Assembly: GCA_050743365.1 (NCBI GenBank)
Contig: JBOGFI010000129.1
Coordinates: forward strand, 1 to 30,243
DNA length: 30,243 bases
Origin: JBOGFI01 sp050743365
GTDB lineage: Bacteria; Actinomycetota; Acidimicrobiia; IMCC26256; JACDBD01
Reading direction: 5' to 3'
Each line of letters opens with the position of its first letter. Position 1 is the stretch's first letter. The position numbers and the translations under genes were made by a program. The notes below the pieces were generated by a model that did not search any database, had not been told where the DNA came from, and was given only the letters and a program-made list of their open reading frames with translations. Below are positions 8,445 to 19,125 of the stretch, in pieces.

Positions 8445-9148
8445 GACTCGTCAGCCCCTTCGCCGCCGGTGGTCTCGCCGGCGCTCTCTCCCGCGCCCTC
8501 TCCGGCGCCCTCTCCGACGCTCTCTTCCTCACCGGGCATGGGCTCGACGTCGACGAGGCCGGGCCACGGCTTCACCTGTCGCGCCAGCAGCGGAAAGTCC
8601 TTGCGCAGCGGGTGACCCTCGAACTCCGACGGCAGGTAGAGGTGCCGGAGGTTCGGATGACCGTCGAACGCGATCCCGAACATCTCCCAACACTCGCGCT
8701 CGTGCCAGTCGGCACCTGGGTACACCGGCACCCACGACTCTGCCGACGGTGTCGCCTCGTCGACGTCGGTCTTGAGGGTGACGCCCCACTTGCGCGATGT
8801 CGACTGCACGTGCGCGAGCACCTGGAGACGCCCCGCCGAGCCGGCGGCGCCGAACGTCATCTCGGTCGGCTGGACCGGTGCCGAGCTCTCGCCCCCGACC
8901 TCGCCGCCCTCGCGCGGGGCGGGCTGCCAGTCGATGCCGGACACGAACGAGAGGAAGTCGCACTCGAGCGCCGCCTTGCTCACCTGAGCGGCCCGCCGCC
9001 ATGCGTCCGGCCGCACGCGCACCACGAGCGTCCCGAAGGCGGAAGCGGAGTCGACGACCGCGTCGCCGAGCTCGTGTTCGAGCCGGTCCAAGATCTGCTG
9101 CTCGGTCTCGGAGAGCCCGGCCGCGGGCTCGCTCGGCGTGTCAGGCAT
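8441..9148 (-). CDS. nuoC: NADH-quinone oxidoreductase-like subunit C with acidic repeat tail (11-subunit complex I)
   Basis: 30-kDa-type peripheral subunit, 235 residues. The family signature is clear: HERECWEMFGIAFDGHPNL followed by EGHPLRKDF. An insert near residues 80-95 and a C-terminal tail of about 37 residues rich in Gly, Glu, Ala and Ser are unusual; the tail is encoded by an imperfect 12-base repeat. The ATG at 9148 overlaps the nuoB stop by eight bases; the ribosome binding site (GGGGAG) is about 13 bases away, so coupling is likely. NuoC scaffolds NuoD and NuoI; the tail is probably exposed and disordered, which is an inference from composition. Confidence 0.96.
   Translation of the reverse strand: MPDTPSEPAAGLSETEQQILDRLEHELGDAVVDSASAFGTLVVRVRPDAWRRAAQVSKAALECDFLSFVSGIDWQPAPREGGEVGGESSAPVQPTEMTFGAAGSAGRLQVLAHVQSTSRKWGVTLKTDVDEATPSAESWVPVYPGADWHERECWEMFGIAFDGHPNLRHLYLPSEFEGHPLRKDFPLLARQVKPWPGLVDVEPMPGEEESVGEGAGEGAGESAGETTGGEGADES
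8481..8528. repeat. Imperfect 12-bp tandem repeat in the 3' end of the first nuoC
   Basis: Four units: GCGCTCTCTCCC, GCGCCCTCTCCG twice, then ACGCTCTCTTCC. The two central units are identical. In frame, they encode Gly-Glu-Gly-Ala type tetrapeptides in the acidic tail of NuoC. Confidence 0.8.
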
Positions 9149-9650
9149 CGACGACGATCGGCTCCCCGCGCCAGCGCTTCCCCAGCTCGTCGTTGCCGAG
9201 GCCCTCGTTCTGGATGCGCTCCTGGAGGAGCACGATCCCCTGGAGCAGTGCCTCGGGACGCGGTGGGCAACCGGGCACGTACACGTCGACCGGGATGATC
9301 TGGTCGACGCCCTTGGTCACGGAGTACGAGTCCCAGTAGGGACCTCCGCAATTTGCGCACGACCCCATCGAGATCACGTACTTCGGATCGGGCATCTGCT
9401 CGTACAGCCGCTTGATGGCGGGCGCCATCTTGTCGGTCACCGTGCCCGAGATCACGACCAGGTCGGACTGGCGGGGGCTGGCCGGGAACGGGATGACGCC
9501 CAGCCGCATCATGTCGTAGCGCGGGCTTGCCAGCGCCGCGCCCATCTCGATGGCGCAGCAGGCGAGTCCCCACTGGAACATCCACAACGAGTACTTACGG
9601 CTGTAGTTGAGGAGCCACGTGAGCGGCTTGGGCAGCTTGCCCGACTCCAT
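9141..9650 (-). CDS. nuoB: NADH-quinone oxidoreductase-like subunit B, N2 cluster protein (11-subunit complex I)
   Basis: Carries the terminal [4Fe-4S] cluster N2 that reduces quinone; 169 residues. All four cluster cysteines are present: the adjacent pair Cys31-Cys32 (GLACCAIEM), Cys98 (SMGSC) and Cys128 (VPGCPPRPE). An extra cysteine (Cys101) lies next to the third ligand in SCANCGGPYWDSY, which differs from SCASTGGMFN-type sequences such as the paralogue in the second operon. The ATG at 9650 shares one base with the nuoA stop (TGATG). Start and identity are well supported. Confidence 0.97.
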   Translation of the reverse strand: MESGKLPKPLTWLLNYSRKYSLWMFQWGLACCAIEMGAALASPRYDMMRLGVIPFPASPRQSDLVVISGTVTDKMAPAIKRLYEQMPDPKYVISMGSCANCGGPYWDSYSVTKGVDQIIPVDVYVPGCPPRPEALLQGIVLLQERIQNEGLGNDELGKRWRGEPIVVDA

Positions 9651-10012
9651 CAGGCCCACTGCAGGACCCCCTTGCGCCACGCGTACACGAGGGCCAGCGT
9701 CAGCACGACGATGAAGATCACCATCTCGACCAGGGCGAACGTGCCGAGGCTCTCGAGGCGGACCGCCCAGGGGAAGACGAACACGGCCTCCACGTCGAAC
9801 ATCACGAACAGGAGGGCGTACACGTAGTAGCGGACGTTCGACTGCCCCCAGCCACCGACCGGGTCGGAGCCGGCCTCGTAGGTGACGTACTTCTCCTCCT
9901 GGGGGCGGGTGGGCCGAAGCAGGCGCCCGACCCCGAGCATGGCTCCGACCATGCCGAGAGCGGCGGCAGCGAACACGGCGACGGCAAGATACGACTGGTA
10001 GTACCTCGTCAC
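9650..10012 (-). CDS. nuoA: NADH-quinone oxidoreductase-like subunit A, NdhC-like (11-subunit complex I)
   Basis: Three-helix membrane subunit (ND3/NdhC family), 120 residues, first gene of the operon. The GTG at 10012 has an excellent GGAGG six bases upstream. The loop after helix 1 reads YEAG (Ala47) where most bacterial and mitochondrial homologues have YECG; the second operon's copy keeps the Cys. The rest (NVRYYVYALLFVMFDVE, then FPWAV, then ALVYAWRKGVLQW) closely resembles cyanobacterial and plastid NdhC as I recall that family. NdhC belongs to an 11-subunit core enzyme that takes electrons from ferredoxin. The similarity is by eye; an alignment is needed to weigh it. Confidence 0.96.
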   Translation of the reverse strand: MTRYYQSYLAVAVFAAAALGMVGAMLGVGRLLRPTRPQEEKYVTYEAGSDPVGGWGQSNVRYYVYALLFVMFDVEAVFVFPWAVRLESLGTFALVEMVIFIVVLTLALVYAWRKGVLQWA

Positions 10013-10021
10013 GCGCGGCCT

Positions 10022-10037
10022 CCAACCACGTGGTGGG
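10022..10037. promoter_or_regulatory. Palindrome between promoter and start of nuoA, candidate operator
   Basis: CCAACCACGTGGTGGG is a 16-base inverted repeat with one mismatch and a perfect core ACCACGTGGT (10025-10034). It overlaps the upstream edge of the nuoA ribosome binding site (10019-10023) and would lie just downstream of the predicted transcription start, a usual place for a repressor site. No regulator is identified; function is inferred from symmetry and position only. Confidence 0.35.
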
Positions 10038-10049
10038 GCTTGCCCGCGG

Positions 10050-10080
10050 AGTATACGTCCGGCCCTTCCGAGCGCCTCAA
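10050..10080 (-). promoter_or_regulatory. Candidate sigma-70 type promoter for the 11-subunit nuo operon
   Basis: On the minus strand TATACT (10050-10055) is a near-perfect -10 box, unusual in such GC-rich DNA. TTGAGG (10075-10080) is a possible -35 box at 19 bases, slightly long. A start near 10043 would leave a leader of about 30 bases holding the palindrome and the GGAGG site. This is the only plausible promoter seen ahead of this operon, whose genes overlap or nearly touch. Confidence 0.5.
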
Positions 10081-10143
10081 ACCGCCCGAACGATCACGAT
10101 CGCGCTCATCGGCCGGGCGCCGTGAGCGAAACTTGAGCCGACG

Positions 10144-11061
10144 ATGAGCGAAGCCACCCTCTCGCCGCGTTGGCGGCGCGACCCCGAACCGGGCGGTCCG
10201 AAGACGGCCTTCGTGCTGTCCGGCGGCGGGAACCTGGCCGTCAGCCAGGTGGGGATGATGCGCGCGCTTCTCGAGCGAGGCATCCTGCCCGACGTCGTGG
10301 TCGGCACGTCGGGCGGCGCCCTCAACGGCTCGGTGATCGCGACCTCACCGACCCTCGATGCGCTCGAGCGTCTCGAGAATGTGTGGTGCTCCCTGCGTGC
10401 CGGTGAGGTGTTCCCGGGCGGCAAGCTGGCGCGGGCATGGAACCTGGTCAGCCGGGACGACCATCTCTTCTCGAACGAGGGCCTGCAGGCCATCATCGAC
10501 CGCGCCGAGCCTGCGGCCACCTTCGAGGAGACCGCCGTCCCGTTGCGCGTGGTCACCACCGACCTCCACACCGGCGAGGAGGTCGTGTTCGCGGCCGGCC
10601 CCATCCCGCCGACGCTCCTGGCCACCACCGCGCTCCCGGGCCTCTTCCCGCCGGTCGAGCACGACGGCCGCACGCTGGTCGACGGCGCGGTCACCAACAG
10701 TGTGCCGATCGCGCATGCGCTGGCGGGGCCGGTGGAGAGGGTCTTCGTGTGCAACGTGGCCGGCGGCGGGCCCGTGAGCCGGCCGATACGGTCACCGCTC
10801 GACGTCGCGGTGCGTGCGTTCAACATCTCCCGCAACCAGCGCTTCGACCTGGAGATGCAGAACACACCACCCGACGTAGATGTCATCGTGCTGCCACGCC
10901 CCGAGGACAACCGCGAGCTGCTCGACTTCTCCGAGGCGGTGATGATCATGGAGGAGGCCCACGCGCTGTCCGCCAAGTTCCTCGACGCGGGGCCGGCTGT
11001 GCTCGCGGGCCAGCGCCCCAAGCGGCGCTGGTGGCAGCGCTGGCGCGAGCGGGTGGCGTAG
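10144..11061 (+). CDS. Patatin-like phospholipase / acyl hydrolase
   Basis: Predicted serine lipid hydrolase of the bacterial patatin family (305 residues). The oxyanion-hole glycine stretch SGGGN (residues 26-30), the nucleophile elbow GTSGG with Ser56, and the DGA motif with catalytic Asp180 are all in place and order, so the Ser-Asp dyad is intact. There is no signal peptide, so it should act from the cytosol or inner membrane face; the last 15 residues (RRWWQRWRERV) are basic and tryptophan-rich and may bind membrane. The ATG at 10144 has only a weak ribosome binding site. It stands alone on the plus strand between two nuo operons, divergent from one and convergent with the other. Substrate is unknown; phospholipid turnover is a family-based guess. 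Confidence 0.9.
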   Translation: MSEATLSPRWRRDPEPGGPKTAFVLSGGGNLAVSQVGMMRALLERGILPDVVVGTSGGALNGSVIATSPTLDALERLENVWCSLRAGEVFPGGKLARAWNLVSRDDHLFSNEGLQAIIDRAEPAATFEETAVPLRVVTTDLHTGEEVVFAAGPIPPTLLATTALPGLFPPVEHDGRTLVDGAVTNSVPIAHALAGPVERVFVCNVAGGGPVSRPIRSPLDVAVRAFNISRNQRFDLEMQNTPPDVDVIVLPRPEDNRELLDFSEAVMIMEEAHALSAKFLDAGPAVLAGQRPKRRWWQRWRERVA

Positions 11062-11083
11062 CCGCTCGCCGCTCCCGCACAAT

Positions 11084-11110
11084 CCCGCCCGCACGTCACG
11101 GGCTGGCGGG
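11084..11110. terminator. Possible bidirectional terminator between patatin gene and nuoN
   Basis: In the 76-base space between two converging stops, CCCGCC (11084-11089) pairs with GGCGGG (11105-11110), with an inner GCCCG/CGGGC pair that can form instead. No T-tract follows on either strand, so intrinsic termination would be weak. The call rests mainly on the convergent position. Confidence 0.3.
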
Positions 11111-11137
11111 CCTTCCTGGTTCGCCCCGCAACTTCGG

Positions 11138-12675
11138 TCAGAGCAGGAAGGTGGCGTCGCTCGCGAAGTCGACGAAGCCGCCGGGGAGGATCCCGGCGAG
11201 CAGGGTGATCGCCGCGCACGCCGTCAGCACCAGAGCGGTGGCGGGCTCGACGGCCGTGCCCCGCCTCGCGGCGGGCGCCGGCTCGCCGTCGTCCGCGGCC
11301 TCGGGCTCGCCGGTGAACATCACCACGACCACCCGCAGGTAGAAGAAGGCCGCCACCACCGCCGCGAGCACGCCGACGATCGCGAGCGCGTACTCCCTGG
11401 CCTCGACGGCCGCCGCGAACACGTCCAGCTTCGCCACGAAGCCGCCCGTCAGCGGCACCCCTGCCTGGGCCAGCAGGAAGAGGGTGAGGAACCCGGCGAG
11501 CACGGGCTCGCGTACCGCGAGGCCGCGGTAGTCGTCGAGGGAGTGCCGGGCGTCGTGGCGGCGGCGGGCAACCAGGCTCACCACCGCGAATGCGCCGATC
11601 GTCATGAAGGCGTAGACGAGCAGGTAGAGCAGGGCTGACTCCAGCCCGCGCTCGGCAGCCTCCCGGTTGCTCACCGATGCGGCGGCGAACCCGACGAGGA
11701 TGTACCCCGCGTGGGCGATCGAGGAGTAGGCGAGCATGCGCTTGACGTCGGTCTGCACCACCGCGGCGACGCTGCCGAGCACGAGCGAGAGGATCGCGAG
11801 CGCGGCGACGGCCGGCCGCCAGTCCTCACGGTAGGTCGGGAACGCGACCTCGAAGACACGCAGCAGCGCGGCGAAGCCCGCCACCTTGGTGGCCGACGAC
11901 ATGAAGGCCGTCACGGGCGTGGGCGCGCCCTGATAGACGTCGGGCGTCCACATGTGGAACGGCACCGCCGCCACCTTGAAGCCCAACCCCACCAGCAGGA
12001 GAGCGAGGCCGGCGAGGAGCACGCCCCGCTCCAGCAGGGTGTTCTGGGCGAGGAAGTCGGCGATGCCGGTCAGCGACGTCGTGCCGGTGGCGCCGTACAC
12101 GAGGGCGATGCCGTAGAGGAAGATCGCCGACGAGAACGCGCCGAGCACGAAGTACTTGATGCCCGCCTCCTGTGAGGCCAGGCGGCGCCGGTCGAAGGCG
12201 GCGAGCACGTAGAGCGGGATCGAGAGCACCTCGAGCGCGAGGAACACCACCACCAGGTCGTTGGCGGTGGTCATGGCGAGCATGCCGGTGGCCGAGAAGA
12301 GCATCAGCGCGAGGTACTCGGGCCCCTCGAGCCCCTCGCGCTCGACGTAGGCGCCCGTCAGCAGCAGGGCGAGCAGCGTGGCCACGACCACGACCGCGCC
12401 GAGGAACACGCCGAACCCGTCGACGCGCAGCATGCCGGCGACGGTGTCGATGGCGCCGTCGTCGCGCACGACGTTCCACTGGCGGGCGAGGACCACGCCC
12501 GCCGCCACCGTGCCGCTGATGGCCGTGAACAGCGACGCCGGGTACACCCAATCGCCGCGTCGCACGACGGCGCGGAGCAGCACGATCACCACGCCCGCTC
12601 CCGCCAGCGCGATCACGGGCCCGAGCGCGAGCAGGTCGACGCTGGGCGTCTCGATCGGGGGCACCGACTGGGCGA

Positions 12676-12679
<4 letters not shown>
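11138..12679 (-). CDS. nuoN: NADH-quinone oxidoreductase subunit N (14-subunit complex I)
   Basis: Antiporter-like proton-pumping subunit, 513 residues, about 14 helices, last gene of the complete nuo operon. Glu150 (FLALEVLSIPLY) and Lys235 (FKVAAVPFHMW) are the pump residues, followed by the PDVYQGAPTPVTAF segment typical of NuoN. The GTG start at 12679 overlaps the nuoM stop by four bases (GTGA). The last cytosolic loop holds an Ala/Glu/Asp-rich insertion (around residues 455-470) before the final helix. The stop lies 76 bases from that of the convergent patatin gene. Confidence 0.97.
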
Positions 12680-14238
<1,559 letters not shown>

Positions 14239-14275
14239 AGTGCTCCTTCGCTGCATCCGCTCGCCGGCACGGTGC

Positions 14276-16267
<1,992 letters not shown>

Positions 16268-16271
16268 GCTG

Positions 16272-16577
16272 TCAACCCTTCAGGAGGTGGACGTCGTCGG
16301 CGGTGGCGTCCCGGCGGCGGCGGAAGATCGCCACGATGATGGCCAGGCCCACCGCGACTTCGGCCGCCGCCACCACCAGGGTGAAGAACACGGTGACCTG
16401 GCCGCCGACGTCGTCGAGCTCGCGGGCGAACGTGACGAAGGTGAGGTTGGCGGCGTTGAGCATGAGCTCCACGCACATGAACATCACGAGCACGTTGCGA
16501 CGGACCAGCAGGCCGACGGCGCCGATCGTGAACATGACCGCCGCCAGCACCAGGTAGTAGTTGCCCGTGACCATCAT
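16272..16577 (-). CDS. nuoK: NADH-quinone oxidoreductase subunit K (14-subunit complex I)
   Basis: Three-helix channel subunit, 101 residues. Membrane glutamates Glu37 (CVELMLNAANL) and Glu73 (AAAEVAVGLA) are both present, as required for proton transfer in the family. The protein ends in HLLKG, close to the QLKG end of the paralogue at 4907-5206. Two consecutive ATG codons open the frame directly after the nuoJ stop; which is used cannot be told from sequence. The ribosome binding site would lie within the repeat-derived 3' end of nuoJ. Confidence 0.96.
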   Translation of the reverse strand: MMVTGNYYLVLAAVMFTIGAVGLLVRRNVLVMFMCVELMLNAANLTFVTFARELDDVGGQVTVFFTLVVAAAEVAVGLAIIVAIFRRRRDATADDVHLLKG

Positions 16578-17189
16578 CTACTTGCGCTCGCTCGCTGCGG
16601 GCGGGGATACGCCGCCCGCTCCGGTCGCCGCACCTTCGTCCGTCTCCTCGGGGAGGATCTCGACCGGCTGGCCGCTGCGGCGAGCGAGGACGACGCCGCC
16701 CACCACCGCGATCACGAGCAGGGCGGCGGTGATCTCGAACGGCCACAGGAAGTCGGTGAACAGCGTGCGGGCGACCCGCTGGATGTTGTTGAGGTTCTCG
16801 CCGTCGACCCTGTCGTCGAGCGAGCCCCGTACGGACGACGCGCCGGTTGCCCAGGTGCGACCGGCGAGGAAGAGCACTTCGGCCAGCACGGCGCCGCCGA
16901 GCGCGAGCGCGGCGGGCCGCTGGTAGCGGATGGGCTCCACCAGCGTCTCCTCCCGGTCGACGCCGAGCAGCATGATCACGAACAGGAACAGCACGACGAC
17001 GGCGCCCGCGTACACGATGACCTGCACCGCCGCCAGGAGCTGGGCGTCCTGCTGGAGGAAGAACACGGCCACGCTCACGAGCGCGAGCACGAGCGAGAGG
17101 GCGCAGTGGACCGGGTTACGCGAGAGCACCACACCGAGCGATCCGGCAAGCGCCAGCACCGCGAACAGGAGGAAGATGACGAGCTCCAT
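16578..17189 (-). CDS. nuoJ: NADH-quinone oxidoreductase subunit J with repeat-derived tail (14-subunit complex I)
   Basis: Five-helix membrane subunit, 203 residues. The family signature AVQVIVYAGAVVVLFLFVIML is clear (about residues 54-74). The last 30 or so residues are hydrophilic and rich in Glu, Gly, Ala and Ser, extending past the final helix; the final codons and the approach to the stop lie in a palindromic repeat also found upstream of nuoH. The ATG at 17189 directly abuts the nuoI stop. The core is normal NuoJ, so the tail probably does not harm function. Confidence 0.96.
   Translation of the reverse strand: MELVIFLLFAVLALAGSLGVVLSRNPVHCALSLVLALVSVAVFFLQQDAQLLAAVQVIVYAGAVVVLFLFVIMLLGVDREETLVEPIRYQRPAALALGGAVLAEVLFLAGRTWATGASSVRGSLDDRVDGENLNNIQRVARTLFTDFLWPFEITAALLVIAVVGGVVLARRSGQPVEILPEETDEGAATGAGGVSPPAASERK
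16584..16619. repeat. Palindromic repeat, copy A, inside the 3' end of nuoJ
   Basis: A stretch of about 33 bases starting CTCGCTCGCTGCGGGC (16587) recurs at 19027 with four mismatches. Its core 16597-16619 can fold as a hairpin (GCGGGCGG pairing with CCGCCCGC). Compared with copy B, one stem pair is changed on both sides (G-C here, C-G there), which keeps pairing. Here it encodes the last residues of NuoJ. Confidence 0.6.
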
Positions 17190-17813
17190 CTACGCGCTCT
17201 CGCCCTCCCCCGCGTCGGCCGCGTCGCCGGACTGACCCCTCTCCGGGGGCCGCAACCCGAAGCCGAGCTCGCCCGCCCAGGCCACCTTCCCCTCGTACGC
17301 GGCCATGCCCGACGGGGACGTGACCCGCATCCAGGCGCTGTTGTCCTCGTCCTCGGTCTCGTCGAGCCACAGCTCCCAGGGCTGCCGGCGGGCGCGCCCC
17401 TGGTCGTCCACCAGTAGCTCGTCCTTCGTGTAGATGGCGTCGGCGCGGTTGGTGAACGAGAACTCGAACAGTTTGCTCTCGGTGATGGCCTCGGTGGGGC
17501 AGGCCTCCACGCACAGGTCGCAGTGGATGCAGCGCAGGTAGTTGATCTCGTAGACGAAGCCGTAACGCTCGCCCGGCGCCACCGGCGCGTCCGGGGGGTT
17601 GTCGGCTCCGCGCACGTAGATGCAGCGCGCCGGGCACACTCCGGCGCACAGCTCGCATCCGATGCACTTCTCCATGCCGTCCTCGTAGCGGTTGAGGATG
17701 TGACGGCCGTGGAAGCGCTCGGGCTTGGGCCGCTTCTCCTCGGGGTAGTGCCCCGTGACCCGCGGCCGGAAGATCTGCCTCAGCGTCACGTTGAAACCGC
17801 TGAACCGGCCCAT
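17190..17813 (-). CDS. nuoI: NADH-quinone oxidoreductase subunit I, 2[4Fe-4S] (14-subunit complex I)
   Basis: Iron-sulfur subunit bridging NuoG and NuoB, 207 residues. Both [4Fe-4S] motifs are complete: Cys50, 53, 56 and 60, and Cys95, 98, 101 and 105, each ending in CP. After the clusters comes the conserved FEFSFTNR / YTKDELL region seen in actinobacterial NuoI. The C-terminal 60 residues are an acidic, Gly-rich extension beyond the usual core. The ATG at 17813 shares one base with the nuoH stop; longer in-frame extensions run antisense-like through nuoH and are rejected. Confidence 0.97.
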   Translation of the reverse strand: MGRFSGFNVTLRQIFRPRVTGHYPEEKRPKPERFHGRHILNRYEDGMEKCIGCELCAGVCPARCIYVRGADNPPDAPVAPGERYGFVYEINYLRCIHCDLCVEACPTEAITESKLFEFSFTNRADAIYTKDELLVDDQGRARRQPWELWLDETEDEDNSAWMRVTSPSGMAAYEGKVAWAGELGFGLRPPERGQSGDAADAGEGESA

Positions 17814-19003
17814 CAGCGGATCTCCTGCTCGAGGAGCTCGTCGCGCTTCGGCATCGACAGGTAGAGGACCCCGTAGACGAGCAGCGCGCCTGCCACCGCG
17901 GCGGGCACCACGATCAGGAGGTTCCAGTCCTCCTCGCGTCCGATGACGATGACCCCCGACACCATGATCCAGAGGAACGCGATCTCGATGAGGAACTTCC
18001 AGCCGAGGTCCATGAGCTGGTCGTAGCGCAGTCGCGGCAGCGACGCCCGGATCCACACCGTTCCGTACAGCAGCACCAGGAGCTTGGCCATGAACCAGAA
18101 CACCGGCATGACCCACACGTTGATGGTCCCGCGCTCCTCCAGGAACCCCAGGCTCGGGCCGGCCGGACCGCCCAGGAAGAGCGTGACCGTGATCGCCGAC
18201 ATCGTGATCACGTTCATGAACTCGGCCAGGAAGAAGATCGCGAAGCGAATGCCCGTGTACTCGGTGTGAAAGCCGCCGACGAGCTCCTGCTCGGCCTCCA
18301 CGAGGTCGAACGGCGGGTGGTTGGTCTCGGCGATGGCGGCGATGAGGAAGATGACGAATGCCACGAAGGCAGGCACGATGTACCAGTCCCCGAGCGAGCC
18401 GACTCCGTCCCACGCCTGCTCGGCCACGATCCCCCGGGTCGAGAGCGTTCCCGCCTGGATCAGCACGCCCACGACGGCGAGGCCGAACGCCGCCTCGTAG
18501 CTCAGGAGCTGCGCCGAGGCCCGCACCGAGCCCAGCAGCGGGTACTTCGACCCCGACGACCAGCCCGCGAGCATGACGCCGTAGAGGCCGAGGCCCGACA
18601 TGGCCAGCAGCCACAGCACGCCGATTGGCAGCTCGGCGAGCTGGAGGTGGGTGGGGTGCCCGGCGATGCTCACGGTGCCGCCGAGGGGCACGATGCTGAA
18701 CGCGAGGAAGGCGGGCAGGATCGAGAGGTACGGCGCCACCCGGAACACCGGCTTGTCGGCGGCGCTGGGGACCGACTGCTCCTTGAAGAACAGCTTCACG
18801 CCGTCGGCGAGGGTCTGGAGCATGCCGAACGGCCCCGCCCGCTCGGGGCCGATCCGGTTCTGCATGTCGGCGATGACCTTGCGCATGAACCAGACGTAGA
18901 ACAGGACCCCCACCATCAGGAGCGCGAACGTGACGATCGTCTTGCCGATGACGATCAGCACGACGGTCAGGTCGATGCCGTCGGAGAACAGCGGGTCGCT
19001 CAC
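17813..19003 (-). CDS. nuoH: NADH-quinone oxidoreductase subunit H (14-subunit complex I)
   Basis: ND1-family membrane subunit, 396 residues, forming the quinone tunnel. Diagnostic loops: QNRIGPERAGPFG with DGVKLFFKE after it, and AETNHPPFDLVEAEQELVGG with HTEYTGIRF. The GTG start at 19003 is followed by MSDPLF. Just upstream, a short frame reads METETIR and then TGA overlapping this GTG, which repeats the true end of nuoG; this looks like the remnant of an original nuoG-nuoH overlap (see findings). A possible ribosome binding site is GGAGACGGAG, 8-17 bases upstream, rather weak. The C-terminus extends about 40 residues past the last conserved segment with one more likely helix. Confidence 0.96.
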   Translation of the reverse strand: MSDPLFSDGIDLTVVLIVIGKTIVTFALLMVGVLFYVWFMRKVIADMQNRIGPERAGPFGMLQTLADGVKLFFKEQSVPSAADKPVFRVAPYLSILPAFLAFSIVPLGGTVSIAGHPTHLQLAELPIGVLWLLAMSGLGLYGVMLAGWSSGSKYPLLGSVRASAQLLSYEAAFGLAVVGVLIQAGTLSTRGIVAEQAWDGVGSLGDWYIVPAFVAFVIFLIAAIAETNHPPFDLVEAEQELVGGFHTEYTGIRFAIFFLAEFMNVITMSAITVTLFLGGPAGPSLGFLEERGTINVWVMPVFWFMAKLLVLLYGTVWIRASLPRLRYDQLMDLGWKFLIEIAFLWIMVSGVIVIGREEDWNLLIVVPAAVAGALLVYGVLYLSMPKRDELLEQEIR

Positions 19004-19125
19004 CGGATGGTCTCCGTCTCCATGGTCTCGCTCGCTGCGGGCCGGGATACCCGTCCCGCGGGCGCTCGCTCGACGCCAAGTTCGAGGAAAGAAGGTTGAC
19101 CGTGCCCACTCAACGGATGGTCTCC
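18999..19125. repeat. 17-bp direct repeat flanking an inserted segment at the nuoG-nuoH junction
   Basis: CTCACCGGATGGTCTCC (18999-19015) and CTCAACGGATGGTCTCC (19109-19125) differ at one base and lie 110 bases apart. The second is the true 3' end of nuoG, the first sits at the nuoH start. The 93 bases between contain palindromic repeat copy B. This is the pattern left by a short insertion with target duplication, or by tandem duplication of the nuoG end. Confidence 0.65.
19027..19059. repeat. Palindromic repeat, copy B, in the nuoG-nuoH intergenic segment
   Basis: Matches copy A at 16587-16619 with four mismatches over 33 bases. The core 19037-19059 is an inverted repeat: GCGGGCCGGG pairs with CCCGTCCCGC apart from one C-T mismatch. 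GCTCGCTCG-like sequence flanks the hairpin on both sides. It may act as a REP-like element affecting mRNA stability between nuoG and nuoH, but nothing in the sequence proves this. Confidence 0.6.

Noticed and set aside
16584..19059. The repeated palindromes as part of a CRISPR array
   Set aside because: Only two copies, 2.4 kb apart with coding sequence between, and no regular spacers.
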